22,153 nt of DNA, from assembly GCF_947255005.1 (NCBI RefSeq), contig NZ_CAMYFI010000038.1, forward strand, positions 1 to 22,153. Direction: 5' to 3'. This document shows positions 15,518 to 21,650 of this stretch, piece by piece. The stretch's first letter is position 1. Every line of letters begins with the position of its first letter. The notes beneath the pieces are model-generated. The model did not search any database and had not been told where the DNA came from. It worked only from the letters and a program-made list of their open reading frames with translations. The DNA comes from an uncultured Tessaracoccus sp. Lineage in GTDB: Bacteria; Actinomycetota; Actinomycetes; Propionibacteriales; Propionibacteriaceae. Both the position numbers and the translations under genes were made by a program.

Positions 15518-15593
15518 TGACCGTTATCCTCCACGAGAAGCTCGCGACCCCCTCGCTGAGGCGATTTTTTGAAGACGTGGAGGATAACGGTCA
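15518..15593 (-). repeat. Palindromic intergenic repeat, copy 2 (76 nt, inverted)
   Basis: Perfect 17-nt inverted terminal arms (15518-15534 and 15577-15593), the same arm sequence as copy 1. Read on the minus strand, the interior matches copy 1 in order: CAAAAAATCGCC, then a G5 run, then AGCTTCT. It occupies most of the 150-nt gap between the small membrane protein and the Pr6Pr gene. No target-site duplication is seen at either copy. Confidence 0.85.
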
Positions 15594-15624
15594 TCGGCGC
15601 AGTCTCGCTGCGCGGCTGATCCCC

Positions 15625-15630
15625 TAGGAT
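15625..15630 (+). promoter_or_regulatory. Putative leaderless -10 element of the Pr6Pr gene
   Basis: TAGGAT, 7 nt, then ATG at 15638, with no Shine-Dalgarno between. Confidence 0.5.
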
Positions 15631-15637
15631 CTCCGCC

Positions 15638-16309
15638 ATGCATGTTCTACCCCGCGCGGCTTACGCGGCGCTTGCCCTGTGCGCCCTGACCGGAATCATC
15701 ACATCGTGGATCATCGGCTGGGAGGGCTCCTCCGGCGTCGGCGGGTTCCTCTTCGGCCTCGTGGTGACGCCATTCACGCAGCTCAGGTTCTTCACATTCA
15801 TGTCGAACCTGCTGGTCGCCATATCTGCACTTGACTTGGTGTTCCGCCGCGACTGGGCGCGAAGCTGGCACGTCATCCGCATCACGGCCACCGTCTGCAT
15901 CGCGATCACCGGCATCGTGTTCAACCTGCTGCTCGATACCGGCGGGCACGCGGGACTCCCTGGCATCAACAACTTCTTCGTGCATATTCTGACACCCATC
16001 CTCACCCCCATTGTGTGGCTGCTGTTCGGGCCCCGGCACACCACCTGGCGCCGCATCGGCTGGGCCACGATCATCCCCATCGTGTGGCTGGTGGTGACGC
16101 TCGTCCGCGGCGCCATCGTGCACTGGTACCCGTACACCATCCTCGACGTCGACACCCTCGGCGCCGAGGTGAGCCTCTACATCGTGGCGATCCTCGTGTT
16201 CTTCTTCGTCTTCGCCGCCGCGATGTGGCTGGTGGACGCGTGGCGTCGTCGGCGCGCCCCGAGGCCCGTCGCAGATTCGCCGGCCACCGCGGTGCTCCCC
16301 CTAGACTGA
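15638..16309 (+). CDS. Pr6Pr-family six-helix membrane protein
   Basis: 223-aa integral membrane protein with six hydrophobic helices (roughly residues 5-25, 48-68, 77-98, 110-132, 142-164 and 178-202) and a short Arg-rich cytoplasmic tail. The organisation and the motifs LRFFTFMSNLL, NFFVHILTPILTPIVWLLFGP and YPYTILDVDTLG match the bacterial Pr6Pr group, related to FAR-17a/AIG1 proteins. Function in bacteria is unknown; eukaryotic AIG1/ADTRP relatives hydrolyse fatty-acid esters, which should not be transferred without test. The ATG follows a TAGGAT-N7 leaderless element. The stop codon overlaps the promoter-like hexamer of the next, decayed gene. Confidence 0.85.
   Translation: MHVLPRAAYAALALCALTGIITSWIIGWEGSSGVGGFLFGLVVTPFTQLRFFTFMSNLLVAISALDLVFRRDWARSWHVIRITATVCIAITGIVFNLLLDTGGHAGLPGINNFFVHILTPILTPIVWLLFGPRHTTWRRIGWATIIPIVWLVVTLVRGAIVHWYPYTILDVDTLGAEVSLYIVAILVFFFVFAAAMWLVDAWRRRRAPRPVADSPATAVLPLD
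16302..16307 (+). promoter_or_regulatory. Relic leaderless -10 element ahead of the deaminase pseudogene
   Basis: TAGACT then 7 nt then ACG at 16315, in frame with the pseudogene. The spacing suggests that the ACG was once the ATG start. Confidence 0.4.
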
Positions 16310-16314
16310 GCCCC

Positions 16315-16981
16315 ACGCCCACGTCGTCGCACACGCCCTCCGATGCTCTCCTCGCCGCGCTGGGTGGGACGAGCACGCCCTTCGCGGCTGTCGACGTGGC
16401 CGCGTTCGAGCACAACGCCGCCTAGATGCACGCCCGCGCGCAGGATCTCCTCATCCGGATGGCGTCGAAGCCGCTGCTCTCGGTGGCTGCCATCCGGCAC
16501 GCGCTCTCCCTCAAGGATTACGCCGGCGTGCTGGCCTACTCGCTGCCGGAGGCCATCGCGCTGGCCCGCGAGGTATCGAGGACATCGTCGTCCCCTACCC
16601 CACCGTGCACCGCGAGGCACTGGCCGAGTTCGGTACCGACGAGCGGCTCGCCTCGCAGATCACCCTCATGGTGGACTCCGTGGCGTACCTCGACCTCATC
16701 GACGACGTCCTGCCCGTCCGCGCCGGCAAGGTGCGCATGTGCATCGGCGTCGATGCGTCATACAAGGTACGACGGCTATTCAGCTGTTCATCGGTGCCCG
16801 ACGCTCCCCGCTGCACGAACGCGACGACGTGCTCGAGCTGGTCCGCGCCGTGCAGTGCCGCGCCTGCATGCGTCTCGTCGGCCTCATGGTCTACGAGACG
16901 CAGATCGCCTCCATCGGGGAAGCCGAGGGCGTCGTGGCGCACTGGGACACCTACCGTGGAAGGGGCTGGACATTCCGATGA
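16315..16981 (+). pseudogene. Decayed amino acid deaminase/aldolase (PLP, alanine-racemase-like fold)
   Basis: Remnant of a PLP-dependent enzyme of the D-threonine aldolase/D-serine dehydratase-like group (COG3616 type). Pieces in order: SDALLAALGGTSTPFAAVDVAAFEHNAA, an in-frame TAG at 16423-16425, then MASKPLLS (probable PLP lysine) and GVLAYSLPEAIALARE. One base is lost near 16572, after which GIEDIVVPYPTVHREAL continues in the next frame. A second shift near 16766 leads to LFIGARRSPLHER and RLVGLMVYETQIAS. Near 16950 the text jumps directly to the family's C-terminal TYRGxGWTF and the stop, so the C-terminal third is largely deleted. The start codon also appears mutated to ACG. No functional product is expected. 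Confidence 0.85.
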
Positions 16982-17163
16982 GCTTCACCAACTAGTCCGG
17001 GGCGGTCACCGCCTCCCCCATCGTGCTCCATCGCCCGCGCACCGTGGACGAGGTGGCCTCGATCGTCGCCGGTCTCTACCCCCACCGGGGCGAGTTCACC
17101 GCCCTGCCCGACCGCCTGGACCCCGGCCGGAGGTGCTCGTCGCCCTAGCCGGTGCTGGGCTGA
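16978..17163 (+). pseudogene. Deletion remnant of a D-arabinono-1,4-lactone oxidase-type FAD oxidoreductase
   Basis: Only the two ends of a VAO/ALO-family flavoenzyme (normally over 400 aa) remain. The ATG at 16978 overlaps the stop of the deaminase remnant and encodes MSFTN, then TAG where the family has a Trp, then SGAVTASPIVLHRPRTVDEV, the usual N-terminus. Near 17071 this is joined to LYPHRGEFTALPDRLDP, typical of the extreme C-terminus. The frame ends at TAG 17146, while a VLG-stop in a shifted frame (17152-17163) looks like the old C-terminus. The original gene pair, deaminase followed by oxidase, is an arrangement I recall from other actinobacteria. Confidence 0.8.
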
Positions 17164-17213
17164 CGTCGAGCGGCGTGTTGCGCTTGCAAGCCCGAGATGA
17201 GCCATGCGGCGGA

Positions 17214-17219
17214 TACGCT
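17214..17219 (+). promoter_or_regulatory. Putative leaderless -10 element of the four-gene cassette
   Basis: TACGCT, 6 nt, then ATG at 17226. It marks the start of the four-gene unit directly downstream of the decayed genes. Confidence 0.5.
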
Positions 17220-17225
17220 AAGGGC

Positions 17226-17561
17226 ATGGCGCAACGTCATTTGACAGGATCTGGCTCCCGGGTGAAGTTCGCGCCCAGCTCACTCAGACGCATGGCCGCT
17301 GACCATGTCGAGCGATGCACGACCGCGTCGTCAGCGGCAGCGCAGGCGCTCGGTGGAGCGACCTCCTTCCCCTTGCCTCCGATGGCGAGTGAATTGCAAT
17401 CATCGATCGAATCGCTGCTCAGCGAACTGATATCAACCACCAAGCTTCTCGACGAGATGACCGAGTCGTTCCGCCAGCGCGCGGAGGCGACGGCAACAGA
17501 GTACGAGACAGTGGAGAGCCGCCACGCCGGACTGATCAACACGACGTTGGGGGCACTATGA
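17226..17561 (+). CDS. Small helical protein, first gene of the WXG-like cassette
   Basis: 111-aa protein that I do not recognise. It has a basic N-terminus (MAQRHLTGSGSRVKF), an Ala/Ser-rich region, then two long amphipathic helices (about 54-75 and 78-108) joined by a short turn, a shape and size like WXG100/ESX-type hairpin proteins, though there is no W-X-G motif. There is no signal peptide or membrane segment. The ATG at 17226 is supported by TACGCT 6 nt upstream; the open frame continues upstream only through the pseudogenes. Its stop overlaps the ATG of the next gene by 4 nt, so the two are coupled. A role as export partner or chaperone of the next protein is inference. Confidence 0.65.
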   Translation: MAQRHLTGSGSRVKFAPSSLRRMAADHVERCTTASSAAAQALGGATSFPLPPMASELQSSIESLLSELISTTKLLDEMTESFRQRAEATATEYETVESRHAGLINTTLGAL

Positions 17562-18334
17562 GCACCATTTGCGCAACGATCTCGCAACAGACCATCCGGG
17601 ACGCCGACACGGTCTTGGGCAAGTTGGGCATGAGCTTCAGGGTGAGCGAGGCGATCGAGCGCATCGATTTCGATCCCGCCCCAGCGCATGCTTCCGTGGA
17701 TCGGCTCATTGATGCTGCAGAGGCGATCAAGTCGGGCAAGCCCCTCGATTGCGCCCAACTCTTCGGAGAGTGGCGGGGTGAGGCAGCCGAAGCAGCCTGC
17801 AACTACGCTGAATGTCAGCGACCCTTCTGGGAGCAGGTCGCTGATTTCCTCCTCTGGCTCGCCGAGAACATCCTGCAGATCCTTGACTACATCGTGGACG
17901 CCGTCCGCTGGCTGGCCACTTGGGTCGCCTGGATCGCAACGGTCGCGGCGATGTTCATCTTCGTCGTCGACATCATCGCATTGGTGGTCACAGGAGGAGC
18001 CGGCTCGGTAATTGCCATCCTTGAGGCGCCGGTGTTCGCGTTCCTGGGCAATGTCACGCTCGTGGCCGGAGCCCTCTCATTCCTGCTGTATCTCATCAAT
18101 CTGGGCATCGAATGGCTGGAGACTCTCGTGCGCGATCAGCGTGCCAAGTTCTGTGGCCAAGGCCTCCCGAGCCTCCCGGATTGGGATCCCGAGTACTACC
18201 CCCCCTGTAATCCCCTCCGGGGAAGGAGCGTGACACCTTTATGTCGGACTTCGAACGGATTCTCCAAAAACTGGCCACCGGGCCTGGCCCCGCGTCGGAA
18301 CAGCACACCGCGTACGACGATGACAACGTGGTGA
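17558..18334 (+). CDS. WXG-like protein with central hydrophobic region (probable frameshift near the end)
   Basis: As read, 258 aa; not assigned to a family. Residues 1-85 are helical with FGEWRGEAAEAA (W72-R-G74), a WXG-like motif. Residues about 95-187 are strongly hydrophobic and Gly/Ala-rich with two or more membrane-spanning stretches (about 115-145 and 150-187), like the linker region of actinobacterial WXG/PPE-type polymorphic toxins. A short C-terminus follows (WDPEYYPP). A run of seven C (18199-18205) then switches into a poor frame that overlaps the next gene by 94 nt. With six C the protein would end at TGA 18231-18233 as PPVIPSGEGA (224 aa), 7 nt before the next ATG. That shorter form is more natural. 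No toxin domain is seen. Confidence 0.65.
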   Translation: MSTICATISQQTIRDADTVLGKLGMSFRVSEAIERIDFDPAPAHASVDRLIDAAEAIKSGKPLDCAQLFGEWRGEAAEAACNYAECQRPFWEQVADFLLWLAENILQILDYIVDAVRWLATWVAWIATVAAMFIFVVDIIALVVTGGAGSVIAILEAPVFAFLGNVTLVAGALSFLLYLINLGIEWLETLVRDQRAKFCGQGLPSLPDWDPEYYPPCNPLRGRSVTPLCRTSNGFSKNWPPGLAPRRNSTPRTTMTTW

Positions 18335-18609
18335 CGATGCGTTCCGGGCCTGAGAACATCGTCTCCCTCAACACCATGGCAGGGGTGGATGAGACTGCTC
18401 GGGCCAGGTTGGAGCGCTCGTTGACGCAGGCTCTGCAGCGGCTGCTCAAACAGGACAGTCCCTTTGCCCGGACGCTCATCAACGAGATCCAGCCGATGAT
18501 GGGTCTGGATGAGTTCCAAGCGCGAATGCACGCCCAGGCCGAGGAGTGGCAGGCGCGAAGCGATGCGCTCAAAGCACGCCTCCACCGGGTACGGGGCGCT
18601 TCGGAATGA
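18241..18609 (+). CDS. Unrecognised soluble charged protein, third gene of the cassette
   Basis: 122-aa cytoplasmic-type protein with no family that I recognise. The N-terminal third is acidic and probably flexible (LATGPGPASEQHTAYDDDN). Residues about 52-70 (DETARARLERSLTQALQRLL) and 88-118 (DEFQARMHAQAEEWQARSDALKARL) are amphipathic helices that could form a coiled coil. The ATG at 18241 is preceded by GGAAGGAG (18221-18228) at a rather long 12-nt spacing. Its TGA overlaps the ATG of the last gene, again implying coupling. A partner or adaptor role for the membrane protein upstream is a guess. Confidence 0.65.
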   Translation: MSDFERILQKLATGPGPASEQHTAYDDDNVVTMRSGPENIVSLNTMAGVDETARARLERSLTQALQRLLKQDSPFARTLINEIQPMMGLDEFQARMHAQAEEWQARSDALKARLHRVRGASE

Positions 18610-19061
18610 TCCAAGCACGCTACTCCCGGGCTTGGTGGCTCGGCATGGCAAGCATCGGAATTACCTGCATCGCCCTACCTGCAACAATCGTCGCGCTCTC
18701 CGATTCGTTCACCTGGGGCGGCTTCGTCACAGTCCTCGTGGTGTGCCAATGGGGCGCCTTCGGTGTCATGTTCTTGGCAAGAAGTCGGACGACGGTGTTC
18801 GTGTCATCGCGGGGTCTGGAGACCAAGGGGCTGGGCGCTTGGCGTTTGCAGTGGCACGAGCTCTCCGAGGTTCGTCGCCGCGAGCACCGTGTCCTCTTGG
18901 CCCCCAAGCCTGAAGCACTTCGCCGGGTGTCCGTGCGCAATGCGGCAAGCTGGAGCAGATGGTTCTCATCCGGTGGGGGGCCCACGAACGTCATCACCTT
19001 ACCTGTCACGACGCTCTCATCCTCCGCCAGGGCAGCAATCGAGGAGCACCTCACACACTGA
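18606..19061 (+). CDS. Membrane-anchored protein with PH-like C-terminal domain, last gene of the cassette
   Basis: 151-aa protein. After a short basic start (MIQARYSRAW) there are two hydrophobic helices (about 10-32 and 38-58). A soluble C-terminal part follows whose strand pattern (TTVFVSSRGLETKG, WRLQWHELSEVRRREHRVLLAP, TNVITLPV) and closing helix (SSSARAAIEEHL) resemble bacterial PH domains. The ATG at 18606 overlaps the preceding stop (ATGA) and is preferred to an in-frame Met 20 codons upstream that lies inside the previous gene. It closes the four-gene unit and converges on trhO across two hairpins. The family is uncertain; function unknown. Confidence 0.65.
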   Translation: MIQARYSRAWWLGMASIGITCIALPATIVALSDSFTWGGFVTVLVVCQWGAFGVMFLARSRTTVFVSSRGLETKGLGAWRLQWHELSEVRRREHRVLLAPKPEALRRVSVRNAASWSRWFSSGGGPTNVITLPVTTLSSSARAAIEEHLTH

Positions 19062-19118
19062 GCATCCCTTCGGGGCTGATGCTCGGGTCCGGCCGGGCAC
19101 GCGATGTCGGACCCGGGC
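19060..19118. terminator. Two tandem hairpins between convergent genes
   Basis: First hairpin: perfect 7-bp stem 19060-19066 with 19078-19084. Second: perfect 8-bp stem 19084-19091 with 19108-19115, extendable by three pairs including one G-T. Together they fill the 66-nt space between the PH-like gene and trhO and probably end both transcripts. There is no long T-run on either side. Confidence 0.5.
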
Positions 19119-19127
19119 CCTCGGCTC

Positions 19128-19982
19128 TCAAGCGTGCGCCACGCACCTGGGCTCGCACGTCCGACAGGCCACCATCTGCTCGGTGCACGAGACGTCCGCG
19201 CAGTCGCCGACGTGCTTGGTCGGCTTGCCGCACACCGAACACACACCGACGACGGCGGCCCCCTCGTCGAAATCGACGACGCCGCGGCGGTCGAATACGT
19301 AGAGCGAGCCTTCCCAGAGTCCGTCGTTACCGAACTCTTCTCCGTAGCGCACGATGCCTCCGTCGAGCTGGTACACCTCTTCGAAGCCGCGGTGTTTCAT
19401 GAGCGACGAGAGCACCTCGCATCGGATTCCGCCGGTGCAGTAGGTGACGACGGGTTTGTCTTTGAGGTGGTCGTACTTGCCGGAGTCCAGCTCTCCGACG
19501 AAGTCGCGGGTGGTGGTGACGTCGGGGATGATCGCGTTCTTGAAGCGCCCCACGCCGGCCTCGTAGGTGTTGCGGCCGTCGAAGAAGACGGTATCAGGCT
19601 TGGCTTCGACGAGTTCGTGCAGCTCGTGCGGCTTCAGATGGATCCCGCCGTCGACGACGCCTTGTTCGTCGACGCGAATCTCGTCGGGCACGCCGAAGGT
19701 GACGATCTCGGCGCGCGCTTTGACGCTGAGGCGGGGGAAATCGTCGGCGCTGCCGTCGGACCATTTGATGTCGGTGCCTTTGAATCCGGGGTAGTCACGC
19801 AGGAGGCGTACGTAGCGTTTCAGTGCGTCGAGGTCACCGCCGAGCGTGCCGTTGATGCCGTGTGGGGAGACGATGACGCGCCCGCGCAGGCCTAGCGAGC
19901 CGGCGAGCGCGAGCTGCCAATGCTTGATCGCCTCCGGGTCCGGCAGCGGCGTGAATTTGTAGAACAAGATGACCTTCTGCAC
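19128..19982 (-). CDS. trhO: tRNA uridine(34) hydroxylase, rhodanese family (TrhO/YceA)
   Basis: Rhodanese-like enzyme that hydroxylates U34 of certain tRNAs to 5-hydroxyuridine using prephenate-independent, oxygen-dependent chemistry in characterised relatives. The 284-aa protein has the N-terminal acylphosphatase-like part (LFYKFTPLPDP, GRVIVSPHGINGT), the rhodanese domain with FFDGRNTYEAGVGRFKNA, and the active-site loop CTGGIRCE (C182, C188). A C-terminal Cys-rich tail (CSVCG, CTEQ, CRTC) could bind zinc. The start is GTG at 19982. It lies 22 nt downstream of ppk2 on the same strand and is probably cotranscribed. Confidence 0.93.
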   Translation of the reverse strand: MQKVILFYKFTPLPDPEAIKHWQLALAGSLGLRGRVIVSPHGINGTLGGDLDALKRYVRLLRDYPGFKGTDIKWSDGSADDFPRLSVKARAEIVTFGVPDEIRVDEQGVVDGGIHLKPHELHELVEAKPDTVFFDGRNTYEAGVGRFKNAIIPDVTTTRDFVGELDSGKYDHLKDKPVVTYCTGGIRCEVLSSLMKHRGFEEVYQLDGGIVRYGEEFGNDGLWEGSLYVFDRRGVVDFDEGAAVVGVCSVCGKPTKHVGDCADVSCTEQMVACRTCEPRCVAHA

Positions 19983-20004
19983 GAGGCGATCATCCCACTG
20001 GTGG

Positions 20005-20940
20005 CTAGTCGGTGTCTTCGCGGCCCTCGTGAACCGGGTGTGATTTGTCGGCGTGGTTGTGGCGGCCGCGCGTGACGATGAGCGGGTCGGTCGGCTTGAT
20101 CTTCGACGGGTCCTTGCCGTCGTAGTCGTGGAGGTCCAGGAAGAGGCGCATCGCGTTCAGGCGGGCGCGCTTCTTGTCGTTGGATTTGATGCGATACCAC
20201 GGTGCCAGCACGGTGTCGGTGTGTTTCAGCATGGCCGACTTTGCGGCGGTGTAGTCGTCCCAGCGGCCTAGCGATTCGAGGTCCATCGGGGACAGCTTCC
20301 ACTGGCGAACCGGGTCGATCTGGCGGATGGCGAAGCGAGTGCGCTGCTCGCGCTGGGTGACCGAGAACCAGAGCTTCGTCACAGTGATGCCTGATTCGAT
20401 CAGCATCTCTTCAAAGATGGGCGCCTGGTGGATGAAGATGTTGTACTCATCATCGGTACAAAACCCCATCACGCGCTCCACTCCGGCACGGTTGTACCAG
20501 GATCGGTCAAACAGCACGATCTCACCGGAGGTCGGGAGGTGTTCGACGTAGCGCTGGAAGTACCACTGGCCTTGCTCGCGCTCGGTGGGCTTGTTGAGCG
20601 CAACGACACGAGCCGTGCGGGGGTTGAGGTGCTCGGTGAAGCGTTTGATCGCGCCGCCTTTGCCCGCTGCGTCGCGACCTTCGAAAATGATGATGTGTTT
20701 GGTGCCGTGATCTTGCGCCGAATACTGGAACTTCAGCAGCTCAATTTGGAGCTCTCGTTTTTCCTTCTCGTACTCGGTTCTGCCGAGCAGATCGTCGTAC
20801 GGGTAGCGGTCGCGCCAGGTTTCCACGGCGTTGCCCAGGGGGTCGATCAGGTAGGGGTCTTCCCCGTGCACATCGGCGACGGTGTACCCCTCGTCACGCA
20901 TCTGGTCGATGTATTCGCGCAGGTTTTGGTTACGGCTCAT
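20005..20940 (-). CDS. ppk2: Polyphosphate kinase 2
   Basis: PPK2-family kinase that transfers phosphate between polyphosphate and nucleotides, in many members making GTP or ATP from the diphosphate. The 311-aa protein has a single PPK2 domain: Walker A GRDAAGKG (88-95), Walker B-like FDRSWYNRAGVERVMGF (144-160), and the lid region with RFAIRQIDPVRQWKLSP, followed by WYRIKSNDKKRARLN. This arrangement fits class I (NDP-phosphorylating) PPK2, though class is inferred from motifs only. The ATG at 20940 follows AGGAG at a short spacing. An in-frame Met 29 codons upstream is rejected because that extension is non-family sequence in the tpx divergent region. Confidence 0.94.
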   Translation of the reverse strand: MSRNQNLREYIDQMRDEGYTVADVHGEDPYLIDPLGNAVETWRDRYPYDDLLGRTEYEKEKRELQIELLKFQYSAQDHGTKHIIIFEGRDAAGKGGAIKRFTEHLNPRTARVVALNKPTEREQGQWYFQRYVEHLPTSGEIVLFDRSWYNRAGVERVMGFCTDDEYNIFIHQAPIFEEMLIESGITVTKLWFSVTQREQRTRFAIRQIDPVRQWKLSPMDLESLGRWDDYTAAKSAMLKHTDTVLAPWYRIKSNDKKRARLNAMRLFLDLHDYDGKDPSKIKPTDPLIVTRGRHNHADKSHPVHEGREDTD

Positions 20941-20967
20941 GGCTCCTAGTTCATCACCTTCTGTTGA

Positions 20968-20997
20968 GCGGCAGGTGAACTTTGGCGGTTCTGCCGC
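20968..20997. promoter_or_regulatory. Inverted repeat in the ppk2-tpx divergent region
   Basis: Perfect 7-bp arms GCGGCAG (20968-20974) and CTGCCGC (20991-20997) in the 131-nt gap that must hold promoters for both ppk2 and tpx. It may be an operator; nothing else is recognised there. Confidence 0.3.
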
Positions 20998-21071
20998 AGG
21001 TGTCACCGTGTTCGCTGTTGGCTGCAACGTGAGGTATTGAATCTGTGGCGATCGTTGGCAAGGATCGAGAT

Positions 21072-21566
21072 ATGGCAGACATCACGTTCAAGGATTCCCC
21101 CGTCACCACTATTGGTGAGCTCCCCACTGTGGGCTCGAAGGCTCCTAGCTTCGATCTCGTCGGTTCGGATCTCTCCCCCGTCACGCTGGCTGACTTCGCC
21201 GGCAAGAAGATCGTGCTCAACATCTTCCCGTCGCTGGACACCGGCGTGTGCGCCAAGAGCGTCCGCACCTTCAACGAGAAGGCAGCCGGTCTGGAAGGCA
21301 CCGTCGTGCTCAACGTGTCGATGGATCTCCCCTTTGCGCAGGCCCGTTTCTGCGGCGCCGAAGGCATTGAGAACGCCATTGTCGCGTCGGGCTTCCGCTC
21401 AAGCTTCGGCTCCGACTACGGCGTCACCTTCACCAGCGGCCCGCTCGAGGGGCTCTTCTCGCGCTCGGTCGTTGTCATCGACGGCGACGGCACCGTCGCG
21501 TACACCCAGCAGGTGGCAGAAACCACTAACGAGCCGGACTACGACGCAGCCCTCGCTGCGCTCTGA
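21072..21566 (+). CDS. tpx: Thiol peroxidase (atypical 2-Cys peroxiredoxin)
   Basis: Cytoplasmic thioredoxin-dependent peroxidase that reduces hydrogen and alkyl peroxides. The 164-aa length is typical. The peroxidatic C60 lies in FPSLDTGVCAKSVRTFN and the resolving C94 in QARFCGAEG, the spacing expected for Tpx. GSKAPSFDLVG and the closing VAETTNEPDYDAALAAL also fit. The ATG at 21072 is chosen over an in-frame ATG-like codon at 21045 because AAGGA lies 7 nt upstream and the N-terminus matches the family. It is monocistronic, divergent from ppk2, and followed by a clear terminator. Confidence 0.97.
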   Translation: MADITFKDSPVTTIGELPTVGSKAPSFDLVGSDLSPVTLADFAGKKIVLNIFPSLDTGVCAKSVRTFNEKAAGLEGTVVLNVSMDLPFAQARFCGAEGIENAIVASGFRSSFGSDYGVTFTSGPLEGLFSRSVVVIDGDGTVAYTQQVAETTNEPDYDAALAAL

Positions 21567-21584
21567 GTTCAGACTGCACCTATT

Positions 21585-21634
21585 CTGGTGGGCCAGCCTC
21601 TTCGCTTCGCGGAAGGGGTTGGCCCACCGGTTTT
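21585..21634 (+). terminator. Intrinsic terminator of tpx
   Basis: Stem of about 14 bp with two G-T pairs (21585-21598 with 21617-21630), with inner pairing in the loop, followed by TTTTT. It lies about 20 nt after the tpx stop. Confidence 0.8.
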
Positions 21635-21650
21635 TGTCAGGGGGGGGTCG

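Noticed and set aside
14339..15593. Reading the two palindromic repeats as a CRISPR or as IS ends
   Set aside because: Only two units 1.1 kb apart with no spacers, no transposase between them and no flanking target duplications.
21640..21647. G8 run as a phase-variation tract
   Set aside because: It lies in the short intergenic space after the tpx terminator and outside any coding or promoter context that I can support.
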